From Klebsiella pneumoniae (GTDB taxonomy: Bacteria > Myxococcota_A > UBA796 > SXON01), in assembly GCA_945867435.1 (NCBI GenBank), contig CAMBIK010000006.1:1-43115 (forward strand): 43,115 bases of DNA. Reading direction: 5' to 3'. The notes below the pieces were generated by a model that saw nothing but the letters and a program-made list of their open reading frames with translations, searched no databases and was not told where the DNA came from. The translations under genes and the position numbers were made by a program. How positions within the stretch are numbered: the stretch's first letter is position 1; the number at the start of each line of letters is the position of its first letter. Below, piece after piece: positions 17,479 through 26,156 of this stretch.

Positions 17479-18213
17479 TCAGCCCGCCTCTCCGCGCAGC
17501 CGAACGATCAAGGGAAGCGCATTGGGCCCCTCGGGGGTGGCGAGGGCGAGATCCACCGCGCTCGCCGCGCGGCCGATCTCGGCGGCCTCGCGTGGATTGG
17601 CAGCGAACAACCGTGCCCACGCTCGGTCCACCGCTTCCGCCAAATCAAGGCGAATGGAGCTGGCGTCCTGTGAAGCCGCGATGCGCTTCTCCAACTCCAG
17701 GAGCGCGGTTTCGGGTCCCTCCGTTCGTGCGGTGCGGGACCAGGCCTGCCACGCGCCGATCGCGCTCGCCGCCCTTCGAGCCGGCCCGATGCGTCGGCTC
17801 TGGCGAATCAGGGAGAAGAGGGCCGTGACGCCGAGACCCGCGATCACCGCGATGTTCAAGGCCGGGATTTCGGTTGGCACGAAGATCGGCAGTTGTGCGA
17901 GCCCCCCCGCCACCATCGCCGGAAGGAACGTGGGGAGGGGCGCCCCCGTACCTACGACCTCGGCCTTGAGCCCGGCTCGTTCGGCCTGGGCAAGCAGGCG
18001 GGCACCTCGGTCGGGCGCGGACACGGCAGCCCACAGCCAGCGGCCGGGACGGGTAGCTGCCCGCTCCACATCCCGCAGCGGGGTCCCGCTCCGCAGCGCG
18101 ACGCAACGAAGCAATGCCGTATTCTCTGCGGACAACGTGACAATCACCAAGGCCGGCGGCACGGCGAAACCCGCGGGGCGCGACCCCAGGCGGCCACCCG
18201 GTGCCAGCTCCAT
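17479..18213 (-). CDS. Hypothetical protein with one or two TM segments, about 244 aa
   Basis: MELAPGGRLGSRPAGFAVPPALVIVTL...; hydrophobic segments around LPTFLPAMVAGGLAQLPIFV and ALNIAVIAGLGVTALFSLI. ATG overlaps the stop of the upstream gene (TAATG). Confidence 0.7.
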   Translation of the reverse strand: MELAPGGRLGSRPAGFAVPPALVIVTLSAENTALLRCVALRSGTPLRDVERAATRPGRWLWAAVSAPDRGARLLAQAERAGLKAEVVGTGAPLPTFLPAMVAGGLAQLPIFVPTEIPALNIAVIAGLGVTALFSLIRQSRRIGPARRAASAIGAWQAWSRTARTEGPETALLELEKRIAASQDASSIRLDLAEAVDRAWARLFAANPREAAEIGRAASAVDLALATPEGPNALPLIVRLRGEAG

Positions 18214-19052
18214 TATTCCTCCAAGCAATCCAGGCGGATCCAGCATTCCATCACCTGGCGGAAGCTGTCCGCGCTCTCGGTGAGGGTCTCGGCGTGGTCG
18301 GCATTGGGATTGAGCAGGAGCCGCTTGGTTGTTGCCGCTGCGGCCTCGAAAACCAGGTCGGCGTGTTCGGGCTGAATGTAGGTGTCTTCGGCCCCGTGAC
18401 TGACCAGGTAGGGGATGGTGGTCGGCATGGCGGCGACAGTGGCCACGTTGTCGAAGTTGTTCTCGAAGAACCAGCCGCTTGGCAGATCCAGGGTGGTGCC
18501 ATCGTCCAATATCTTCTGTGTGCTGGCGAACATGTCCTGGGTGATGAGCACGCGCGGAGGGGTCTCTTTGAGGTTGTGGATCGACACGAAGCCGCCCAAC
18601 GAGAGCCCGATAAACACTAGTTCCGCGCTGGAACGGTCGGTGGTGGCCATCACCTGGGCCACGGCCGCCGCGCCATCTTCGATGACGCCCTCAAAGTCGG
18701 GCTCGCCGGCAGACCGCCCGTAGCCGCGGTAGTCGAAGATGAAGACCTCGTACCCGCTCTCCCAGTAGAACTCGACGTCGGCCCAATATCCATCGATGTT
18801 CGAGCCGTTCCCGTGGAAGTACACCACGACGTCACGATCCGCCCGGCCCTCCCCTGGTTCGCATTCGGAGGCGTCTGCCGCTTGGTGAGCCCAGGCGCCG
18901 TACAGGGTGCCGGCCTTGCCATCGAAGGCCACCAGCTCCTGGCACGCCGCGGGGATCACGTCGCCGCCCAGTGAGTAGGCGTCGGCAACCTCGGGGTTGA
19001 AGAAGAATCCGTCGAGCCGGTAGCAGCCGGACAGCAGCAGCATGAACGTCAT
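18213..19052 (-). CDS. Alpha/beta hydrolase lipoprotein
   Basis: MTFMLLLSGCYRLDG lipobox; VVVYFHGNGSNIDGYW, FDYRGYGRSAGEP, GLSLGGFVS (GxSxG) and SHGAEDTYIQPEHADL. Confidence 0.85.
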   Translation of the reverse strand: MTFMLLLSGCYRLDGFFFNPEVADAYSLGGDVIPAACQELVAFDGKAGTLYGAWAHQAADASECEPGEGRADRDVVVYFHGNGSNIDGYWADVEFYWESGYEVFIFDYRGYGRSAGEPDFEGVIEDGAAAVAQVMATTDRSSAELVFIGLSLGGFVSIHNLKETPPRVLITQDMFASTQKILDDGTTLDLPSGWFFENNFDNVATVAAMPTTIPYLVSHGAEDTYIQPEHADLVFEAAAATTKRLLLNPNADHAETLTESADSFRQVMECWIRLDCLEE

Positions 19053-19720
19053 TCGCCACCTCCATCGAAGGTGAATCCATACGCAACCTGGAATTCCACG
19101 GCGCCGAGGGAGCCGGGCGAGTAGTACACGGGCACGATGGGCACGGCGGATTCCCAGGGGTCGAGCCACTTCAGTTCGAGGTCCACGTGACTTCGCCCCA
19201 CACCGAAGCGGTTGCCGAGGATGAGCCCAGCGATTCCGCTGAACTCTTCTCCGGGTTCGACGAAGCCGGTGACCCCCGTGTAGGCGGTGTGCTCGCCTCC
19301 CTTGCCGTAGTCCCAACCCGCAAGAAGCGTAGGTTGAACGAACACCCGGAAGCCTCCTTCCGGGGCGCGGTCGGGGTCGAGATCGCCGGCCGCGCCGATG
19401 ATCGTCAGGTCGGCCATCACGCGCGGTCGGGCGTTTTCGGGTGCCACAAGTTGTTGCGATGCGCCGACTTCACCCGCGCCGATGCCGAACATCAGCGCCG
19501 CGGTCGGGTGGAAGGCGGCGTGGATGTCGGTGGTGGCGGTGGCGCCGATGGTCACGCCCGCTGTCGTGAGCGGGATCGGGATGGGGGCACCGAACACCTC
19601 GGTGATCGGTCCGCCGAGCGAAAGTGCCACCCCCACGTTTCCTGCGCCGATGGGGCGGATTCCGTGCGTCGTGGAGCAGCCGAGCGCGAGGCAGAGCCCC
19701 GCCAGAACCGTGCGTTGCAT
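19049..19720 (-). CDS. Predicted outer-membrane-associated lipoprotein
   Basis: MQRTVLAGLCLALGCSTTHG lipobox and alternating hydrophobic segments. TTAGCA 6 nt before the start codon. 4-nt overlap with the hydrolase gene. Confidence 0.68.
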   Translation of the reverse strand: MQRTVLAGLCLALGCSTTHGIRPIGAGNVGVALSLGGPITEVFGAPIPIPLTTAGVTIGATATTDIHAAFHPTAALMFGIGAGEVGASQQLVAPENARPRVMADLTIIGAAGDLDPDRAPEGGFRVFVQPTLLAGWDYGKGGEHTAYTGVTGFVEPGEEFSGIAGLILGNRFGVGRSHVDLELKWLDPWESAVPIVPVYYSPGSLGAVEFQVAYGFTFDGGGE

Positions 19721-19765
19721 GGCGGCTGCTAACCCGCAGCGAACGTGTCGGGGTAGGTTGCCCTC

Positions 19766-20338
19766 ATGGTGGGTTGGTTGATCAGCGTGGGCGTGCGTCT
19801 GCTCGCCGCAACGTGGCGTGTGCAACGCCCGGAGTGGCCGGTAAAGGGTCCTTGCGTCGTGGCACTTTGGCACGGGCAACAGCTGCCGATGATCGCGTTG
19901 CACCGGGGGCGGCCCTTCGTCGCGATGATCAGCCTTTCCCGCGATGGCGGCCTCCTGGCGCGCGTGCTCGGGCACCTTGGTTACGAGGTGCTCCGCGGGT
20001 CCACGTCTCGCGGGGGGCGTGAGGCGCTCATGCAGAGCCTGCTTGCGCTACGCGAGGGAAAATGCCCGGTTTTGGCCGTGGATGGGCCGCGCGGCCCCGC
20101 CGGAAGCGTCGCCCCTGGAGCTGCGGCTCTCGCGAAGGCCGCGCATGTGCCCGTGGTTTTCGGCCGTGTCGTGGCGGCGGGATGGCGGGCTCGAAGCTGG
20201 GATCGCTTTCTCGTTCCGTGGCCTTGTGCCCGCGTGGTGGTCGAGTACGGCGTGTGGACGGAAGGCGAGGGCACGCTGGAAGAGGCGATGGCCCCTTTTC
20301 ACGAAGTCGATGCCGACGGCGCTGAGCGTGGTACTTAG
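19766..20338 (+). CDS. DUF374 / lysophospholipid-acyltransferase-like protein
   Basis: VVALWHGQQLPMI, AMISLSRDGGLLARVLGHLGYEVLRGSTSRGGREAL and AVDGPRGPAGSVAPGAAALAKAAHVPVV follow the DUF374 pattern. TAGGTT 6 nt before the ATG. Confidence 0.85.
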   Translation: MVGWLISVGVRLLAATWRVQRPEWPVKGPCVVALWHGQQLPMIALHRGRPFVAMISLSRDGGLLARVLGHLGYEVLRGSTSRGGREALMQSLLALREGKCPVLAVDGPRGPAGSVAPGAAALAKAAHVPVVFGRVVAAGWRARSWDRFLVPWPCARVVVEYGVWTEGEGTLEEAMAPFHEVDADGAERGT

Positions 20339-20347
20339 CCGGTCCAC

Positions 20348-21151
20348 ATGCCTTCCTCTTCTGCTGCGGCCCCCTCCTGGTGGGCGCTTCGCTTCGAAGC
20401 GCTCGCTGCGCTCGACCCCGCGCTTCTGGGGTCGATCGATGATCGTACCGTGGCAGAAGCGGCTTTTATAGAGGTTCTTGCCGAGCTCGGCCCTGGCAAA
20501 AGGATCCTGGATGTCGGCTGTGGGACCGGTCGGCACGCCATCGCGTTGGCAGAGAGTGGGTACGCGGTCACCGGGGTCGACCTCTCCCCGCGAATTCTGC
20601 GCTTGGCTCGGCAAACGTGGGAGTCCCGAAATCCCTCTTCGAAGGGCCCGACATGGATGCCGGGGGACATGCGGTGGCTGCCCAGTTGCGGCCAGTTCGA
20701 TGCCGCGCTCCTCCTGGATGGAGCGTTCGGCCTGTTCGAGGAAGACAGCGAACACCAGAAGCTGCTCGCCTCGATCGCAGAGCACCTGGATCCTGGCGGT
20801 TGTCTGGTGATCCAGGCGCCGAATCCCTATCATTGGGCGGCTCGCGGCCGCAGCCAGCACTCCCCCCCCGGCGCACTCGCGGAAGGGATGGATGTGATAC
20901 GCACCAGTCGGTTCGACGCCGATGAAGGCAGGTTGGAGGAACGATTTATTGCGTTCCGCGATGGGAAACGCTTCGAGGTCCCTCTCTCCAGCCTGCGCAC
21001 CTACACCCCTCCCGAGCTGGTCGCGCTGCTCCACGGCACCGGCTTCGACGCCGTCGAGGTCTATGGCAGCGAAGGGTGGGCGGTGCCGGAAGATCCCGGA
21101 CCCGTCCATGCGACCGACAGCGTGTGGCTGTGGGTCCGCGCCTCCCTGTGA
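20348..21151 (+). CDS. Class I SAM-dependent methyltransferase
   Basis: RILDVGCGTGRHAIALAESGYAVTGVDLSPRILRLAR motif I; AALLLDGAFGLFEEDSE; LDPGGCLVIQAPNPYHW. Confidence 0.9.
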   Translation: MPSSSAAAPSWWALRFEALAALDPALLGSIDDRTVAEAAFIEVLAELGPGKRILDVGCGTGRHAIALAESGYAVTGVDLSPRILRLARQTWESRNPSSKGPTWMPGDMRWLPSCGQFDAALLLDGAFGLFEEDSEHQKLLASIAEHLDPGGCLVIQAPNPYHWAARGRSQHSPPGALAEGMDVIRTSRFDADEGRLEERFIAFRDGKRFEVPLSSLRTYTPPELVALLHGTGFDAVEVYGSEGWAVPEDPGPVHATDSVWLWVRASL

Positions 21152-23106
21152 TCGCGTGGATGGCCCTGCTCCTCGTCGGTTGCCCTGCCGACGACACCGG
21201 GGCGCAGCCGCAGGCCAGCGACCCCGGAGACACCTCCCCGGAAACGGGTGACAGTGGCGGTGAAACCGGTGAAACGGGGGACTCGGGCGAAACCGGGGAA
21301 ACCGGGGAAGCGGGAGATTCCGGCGATTCGGGCATTCCCATGTCGCGACCGGAGGTGATCCTGTTCATCGGGGATGGCATGGGCTTTGACCATGTACGCG
21401 GCGGCGGGATGTACGCCAGCGGCGCCGCGGGTTCGCTCGCGATGGAATCGCTCCCGTTCCACGGGCGGCTGCGCACGGCCTCGTTGTCGGGGACCACCGA
21501 TTCTGCCGCGAGCGCCACCGCGATGGCCACGGGGTGGAAGACCTACAACGATTGGCTGGGCCTTAATCGCGATGGAGACACGGTCGAGAACCTGGTCGAG
21601 CGCGCCCGCGCCGCCGGGATGTCCGTTGGGGTCGTCACGACCGACAAGGCCACCGGGGCAACGCCTTCGGGCTTCGTGGTTCATGTGGAGGACCGCGGGG
21701 ATTCGTTCACCATCGCTGAGGCCTTCGCCGCCGACCTGCCGGATGTCCTGTTGAGCGGCGGCTATTCGGCCTTCGAGCCGCTCCTGGCCACCCTGCCTGC
21801 GCAAGTAGTGACCGATTCGGTCGCGCTTGCGGCCGCCGTGCCCGACGGGCGTCCGCTCGTGGGCCTGTTTGCCGACACGACCTTCCCCTACGTCGCCGAT
21901 GGCTACCCGGTCGGCACCCCGACCCTGGAAGAGATGACGTTGCGAGCCCTGGATTGGCTAGACGATGACCCAGATGGCTACTTCCTCATGGTCGAAGGTG
22001 CGCGCATCGACCACGCCAGCCACTCCAACAGCGAGGAGCGAGTGTTCGATGAGGTCGCTTCCTTCGATGAGGCTGTCGCCGCCGCGCTGGCGTGGCCGCA
22101 GGCAGGGGAACGCACTGTGGTGGTCACCGCCGACCATGAATGCGGGGGTCTGTCCGTGAGCGGCAGCTCCGCCGCAGGGGTCGTCCCGGCCTCCGATTGG
22201 CGCTGGGGGTTGCACACCAACGCGGATGTGCCGGTGTACGCGATGGGCCCGCTGACTTCGGTTTTTGAGCTCGCCCGCTTCGATCAGCTCTGGGTCCATG
22301 CGGTTTTGGAGGCCTCGATCGATGGGGCTGCGGCTGTCGTCGCGCCAAGCATCCCCCTCCTGGTCGATGGGACCACCACGGATCTGGGGGGCGTCGTGAC
22401 CATGCAGGCCCACGCCACCAGCTTCGGTGCTGGCCTCAATCAGCTCGATGCGCTGCGCGTCACATCCGACAGCGATGGACTGTGGGTGGGGGTGGATGGG
22501 GTCTACGAGCGAGGCGACAACACCGTGCTCGTGCTCATGGACCTCGATGAGGGCCAGGGCACCGGGCTCGCCAGCGGCCTGGAGCTGAGCGATGGGATCG
22601 ACGCGCTGGATGCGGCTCTGAGCGCCGCGAACCTGACTCTCGACGTTCCGGGCGTGGGCTTCGATGTCGCCTTCGGAACAGTGGGGGCCGAGGAGATCGG
22701 TCTCGGCTCCCTCAGTCCGGGTGCGGGACTGCGCGGCTTCGACGGTGCGCTGGGCGACCCGACGAACCTCGGCTGGCTGGCAGGCGTGAGCAATTTCGAC
22801 GACGGGAACATCGCTCTGGGCGCAGCCGCCGGGGATGCCGGTGCGACCGGGCTCACCGAACACGGTTTTGAGGCGCTGATCTACTGGTCCAGCGTGTTTC
22901 CCGATGGCATCCCGTCTACCGGCGCATCGGTAGCGCTCGTCGTGGTCCTGCTGAACAGCACGGGTGACTACGCCAGCAACCAAGCCTTGCCGCCCCTTGC
23001 GTCGTCGGCCGAACCGGGGGCCAGCGCCATGGCCGTCCAGGCGGTCGTCCTGCTCGAGGTGGACTCCGCGGGGTTCCCGGTGGGCACCGCGGTCGTCTCT
23101 CCCTGA
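21148..23106 (+). CDS. Alkaline phosphatase-family lipoprotein
   Basis: GTG start overlapping the previous TGA; MALLLVGCPAD lipobox. VILFIGDGMGFDHVRGG, SGTTDSAASATAMATGWKTYN, MVEGARIDHASHSN and VVVTADHECGGLSV are PhoA-family motifs. Confidence 0.92.
   Translation: MIAWMALLLVGCPADDTGAQPQASDPGDTSPETGDSGGETGETGDSGETGETGEAGDSGDSGIPMSRPEVILFIGDGMGFDHVRGGGMYASGAAGSLAMESLPFHGRLRTASLSGTTDSAASATAMATGWKTYNDWLGLNRDGDTVENLVERARAAGMSVGVVTTDKATGATPSGFVVHVEDRGDSFTIAEAFAADLPDVLLSGGYSAFEPLLATLPAQVVTDSVALAAAVPDGRPLVGLFADTTFPYVADGYPVGTPTLEEMTLRALDWLDDDPDGYFLMVEGARIDHASHSNSEERVFDEVASFDEAVAAALAWPQAGERTVVVTADHECGGLSVSGSSAAGVVPASDWRWGLHTNADVPVYAMGPLTSVFELARFDQLWVHAVLEASIDGAAAVVAPSIPLLVDGTTTDLGGVVTMQAHATSFGAGLNQLDALRVTSDSDGLWVGVDGVYERGDNTVLVLMDLDEGQGTGLASGLELSDGIDALDAALSAANLTLDVPGVGFDVAFGTVGAEEIGLGSLSPGAGLRGFDGALGDPTNLGWLAGVSNFDDGNIALGAAAGDAGATGLTEHGFEALIYWSSVFPDGIPSTGASVALVVVLLNSTGDYASNQALPPLASSAEPGASAMAVQAVVLLEVDSAGFPVGTAVVSP
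21217..21340 (+). repeat. Degenerate tandem repeat encoding a Gly/Glu/Thr/Asp linker (GDTSPETGDSGGETGETGDSGETGETGEAGDSGDSG)
   Basis: Repeated gaaaccgg(t/g)ga(a/t) and gg(g/c)ga(c/t)tc units seen directly. Confidence 0.8.
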
Positions 23107-23110
23107 TCCC

Positions 23111-23563
23111 CTACTCGAAGACGATCTCGCCACCGGGCAGGAAGTACAGGATCAGCATGCGCCCTTCCGCCACCGTCGGGATGTGGCGGCTTCCGGGAGG
23201 GTAGGCGATAAATCGCTTTCTGCGCCCATCAAACGTGGGTTGCCCGGCCAGATCGATGCACAGCTCGACTTCGCCCCGCGGATGGGTGTGCGCGCCGCTG
23301 GCGGGCCCGCTCATGTCCACGGCGTCGATGCTGTTTCCATGGGAATCGGCCTTGCTGATGCGGCCGAAGCGAACTCCCCCGCCTTCCTTGGGGGTGAGCC
23401 AGCCCGCGGCGAGCGCTGCGAGTGCCGCCGCCTCAAGCTGATCCGTGTTCAAACCCTCAAGCTCGGCTTCCAGCGCAGCCGGCGAGGCGGTGCCCATCCG
23501 GCCGATCACGGCACCGATGGGCTCGCACAGATCGGCGAGCGAAGCCTTGGTGATCTCGACCAT
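23111..23563 (-). CDS. DUF4863 / 4-hydroxylaminobenzoate-lyase-like protein (start at 23563 or 23608)
   Basis: GRISKADSHGNSIDAVDMSGPASGAHTHPRGEVELCIDLAGQPTFDGRRKRFIAYPPGSRHIPTVAEGRMLILYFLPGGEIVFE resembles my recollection of this family. Confidence 0.62.
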   Translation of the reverse strand: MVEITKASLADLCEPIGAVIGRMGTASPAALEAELEGLNTDQLEAAALAALAAGWLTPKEGGGVRFGRISKADSHGNSIDAVDMSGPASGAHTHPRGEVELCIDLAGQPTFDGRRKRFIAYPPGSRHIPTVAEGRMLILYFLPGGEIVFE

Positions 23564-23573
23564 CCGCCCGGGC

Positions 23574-24911
23574 TCAGTGCGCCGAGGTGGCGTGACCGAC
23601 GTGAACATGCACGTCGTCCGGATGTTCGTGCATGAACGGGTCGCTCACGGGCACGGCGGGCACGCGGGCCAATACGTTGACCACGACCGCGACAAAGGCT
23701 GAGACGAAGCCGATCACGACGCCGATTTCCACCGCCCCGATGGGCATGGTGTTCTTGGTCCACACCTGGGGCATGACGAGCAGGAAGCGCTCAAGGAAAA
23801 CACCGGTTGCAATCACGATCGCCACCGCGACCAGCGACTTGGGCGTCTTCTTGATGCCGCGGCTCAACAGCACGGTGAAGGGGATGAGGAAGCACATGGC
23901 CAGCACGACTTTCGCGAGCGGGGCCCACGGGTCGAGGTACATGCGCAGGATGAGGTACCAGGTTTCCTCGGGCATGTTTCCGAACCAGATCGGCAGGAGC
24001 TGCGCGAAGAAGTTGTAGGTCCAGAAGATGGACAGCGCGAACATCAGCTTGCCGAGGTCGTGGTAGCGCTTGGGCGAGAGCAACGCCTCGATGCCCAGCC
24101 AGCCACGGAAGAACACGCTGATGATGCAGATCCAGTTGATGGCGAGCCACAGGCTGGACACGAAAATCCAGGCCGGGAACATGTTCGCTGCCCAGTGGGG
24201 GGCCAGGGACATCACCGCATCGATGGCGAACAAGCTGAAGAAGACAGCGTACAGGATCACGATCAGCGGCGCGAGCCGGATGTTCTTGTGGTAGGTGTCT
24301 TCGACTTCGATCTCGCGGCCGCGCCAGCCGGCGGTGAACCAGGACCAGAAGGGGGGGGCGCGGCTGCCGAGGGTCTCCGCGGCGACACCCATGTCTGCGC
24401 GCAGGCTGTTCCGGATGAAGCTGAAGTCCAGCACCATCAGGACGCCCATCATCGCGAGCTGCCGGGCCACGAAGAAGTTCGGCTGCAACCAGATCGCCTT
24501 GTGGGGAGGCATCTCCTCGTGGGTCCACGGGTAGATGTCAAGCCCGCCTCCAAGCAGGAACAGCGCGTAGATGAGGTAGGTCACCGGCATGAAGAACCAG
24601 AACGATTCGGCGATCCGCTTGAAGGGGCGACCCCAGCGGCCAAGCGTGATGGTCTGGATCACGGCGAACATGAGTCCCCCCTGGGCAACGCCCATGAAGT
24701 ACACGATGCAGACCAGCAGCACGCCCAACGTGCGGTGCGATTCGGTCGAAAGCCCGTAGGCTAGCGATGCGAGGCCGATCAGCGTGCCCACGATGCCGAG
24801 CGTCTTCACGCCGGAGGGGACGGTGCGAGGGGTTCCAGCCAGGGTTTCGCTGAAGTCGGGGCCCGGGCCCACGACGCGGCGGGTCGCGACGATAAGGTCG
24901 ACGGTGCTCAT
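23574..24911 (-). CDS. actF: Alternative complex III quinol:cytochrome c oxidoreductase subunit ActF
   Basis: Polytopic membrane protein with the ActF pattern (QPNFFVARQ, HKNIRLAPLIVILYAVFFSLFAIDAVMSLAPHW). Last member of the act cluster. C-terminal HEHPDDVHVHVGHATSAH. Confidence 0.88.
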   Translation of the reverse strand: MSTVDLIVATRRVVGPGPDFSETLAGTPRTVPSGVKTLGIVGTLIGLASLAYGLSTESHRTLGVLLVCIVYFMGVAQGGLMFAVIQTITLGRWGRPFKRIAESFWFFMPVTYLIYALFLLGGGLDIYPWTHEEMPPHKAIWLQPNFFVARQLAMMGVLMVLDFSFIRNSLRADMGVAAETLGSRAPPFWSWFTAGWRGREIEVEDTYHKNIRLAPLIVILYAVFFSLFAIDAVMSLAPHWAANMFPAWIFVSSLWLAINWICIISVFFRGWLGIEALLSPKRYHDLGKLMFALSIFWTYNFFAQLLPIWFGNMPEETWYLILRMYLDPWAPLAKVVLAMCFLIPFTVLLSRGIKKTPKSLVAVAIVIATGVFLERFLLVMPQVWTKNTMPIGAVEIGVVIGFVSAFVAVVVNVLARVPAVPVSDPFMHEHPDDVHVHVGHATSAH

Positions 24912-25615
24912 TCCGGAGTCCCAGGGGCGGGGGTTAGTTGGGCAGGCGTGAGAGGGGCGACCGGCTCGGGGATGATCCGCGCGGCGTTCGGAAGGGTGCG
25001 CAGGTAGGCGACGACCGCCCACCGTTCCGAATCCGTGAGGAGCGCGCCGTAGGCGGGCATCCCATCCCCGATCGCGGCCTTGCCGGCGGGGATTTCAGCT
25101 GTTGCGCCTGCGCTTCCGAGGCCGCCGTTCCGGATCGTGGCGTAGATGTAGCCGTCGGAGCGGGAGCCGATGGTGCCGGTTGCCCCTGATAGGACGGGAG
25201 CCGCCATCGGGAAGCGTCGGATTCCCTTGTCCACGTCGTTGTAGGTGACCGGACCGTTTCCGGTGCCTTCAAGGCCGTGGCACGGCGCGCAGTTCACGCG
25301 GAACAAACGAGTGCCGGTGGCGATGTGGTTGGGATCTGCCGCGTAGGGGTCGCTCAGGGCATCCGTGGCGGGTGCGTTCGCACGCGTAACGCTGCCAACC
25401 TCGCCGTTCTGGTAGTGGCCCGCAGACTGCGGGCGGGGTGCAGAGGTAGACCCGCGTGCGACCGTAGCCGCGGGCTGCGGAAGCATCTTCCACTCGTAGG
25501 CCTTGAACGTGTGCGCATCGACCATGTCGATGTCCCAGGGAGAGCCCCAGGCCACACCGGCGATAGCGGCGAGCCCCAGGGCACCCCAGCGAACGTACCG
25601 TTTGCGATCAGCCAT
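24908..25615 (-). CDS. actE: Alternative complex III cytochrome c subunit ActE
   Basis: One CxxCH (CAPCH) in NHIATGTRLFRVNCAPCHGLEGTGNGPV; GDGMPAYGALLTDSERWAVVAYLRTL. Position in the cluster; 4-nt overlap with actF. Confidence 0.87.
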   Translation of the reverse strand: MADRKRYVRWGALGLAAIAGVAWGSPWDIDMVDAHTFKAYEWKMLPQPAATVARGSTSAPRPQSAGHYQNGEVGSVTRANAPATDALSDPYAADPNHIATGTRLFRVNCAPCHGLEGTGNGPVTYNDVDKGIRRFPMAAPVLSGATGTIGSRSDGYIYATIRNGGLGSAGATAEIPAGKAAIGDGMPAYGALLTDSERWAVVAYLRTLPNAARIIPEPVAPLTPAQLTPAPGTPE

Positions 25616-26156
25616 GGGAGGCCCCGCCGGTGACCTCGATGGCCCCCGAGTGTTGAAGGATGTGCGCGATCTTGTCCGCGCGCCCGCCGGTACGTTCCAC
25701 AACGATGCCGAAGCAGTCGTTGGTGAAGCGCGGGTCTTCCATCTCGACCGGCAGGTTCCGGGCCGGAAGACGACAGAAGTAGAGAAGGCCGAACAGCGTG
25801 AACATCGACGCCCAAAGGATGGTGCCTTCGAAGGTGATGACCAGGAAGGGCGGAATCGACACCAACGGCTTCCCGCCGGGGATGATCATGGGCCAGTTGG
25901 CGTGGGTGAGCGAGGCGAGCGAGAAGATCATGGATCCTCCCAGGATACCGCCCGCCAGCGTGAACCAGCGAATGGGACTGGGGCCATCGTCCTCGTACAT
26001 CATCGCATCGATTTCGTGGCGTGGAACCGGGCTAAGCACGGTGAAGTCGCGGAACCCGGCCGCGTGCAGGTCATGGATTCCCTGCAAAAGGCTGTCGAGG
26101 TGCTTGTATACGGCCTTGACCGGCGTGCCGGTGGCGCTGGAGTCGTGAGTGCTCAT
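25608..26156 (-). CDS. actD: Alternative complex III membrane subunit ActD (DUF3341)
   Basis: AVYKHLDSLLQGIHDLHAAGFRDFTVLSPVPRHEID and GGKPLVSIPPFLVITFEGTILWASMFTLFGLL, typical of DUF3341; cluster context. Confidence 0.9.
   Translation of the reverse strand: MSTHDSSATGTPVKAVYKHLDSLLQGIHDLHAAGFRDFTVLSPVPRHEIDAMMYEDDGPSPIRWFTLAGGILGGSMIFSLASLTHANWPMIIPGGKPLVSIPPFLVITFEGTILWASMFTLFGLLYFCRLPARNLPVEMEDPRFTNDCFGIVVERTGGRADKIAHILQHSGAIEVTGGASHG

Noticed and set aside
21217-21340. CRISPR-like repeats
   Set aside because: These are short, degenerate, in-frame tandem units encoding a linker, with no spacers. No CRISPR array or cas genes are seen.
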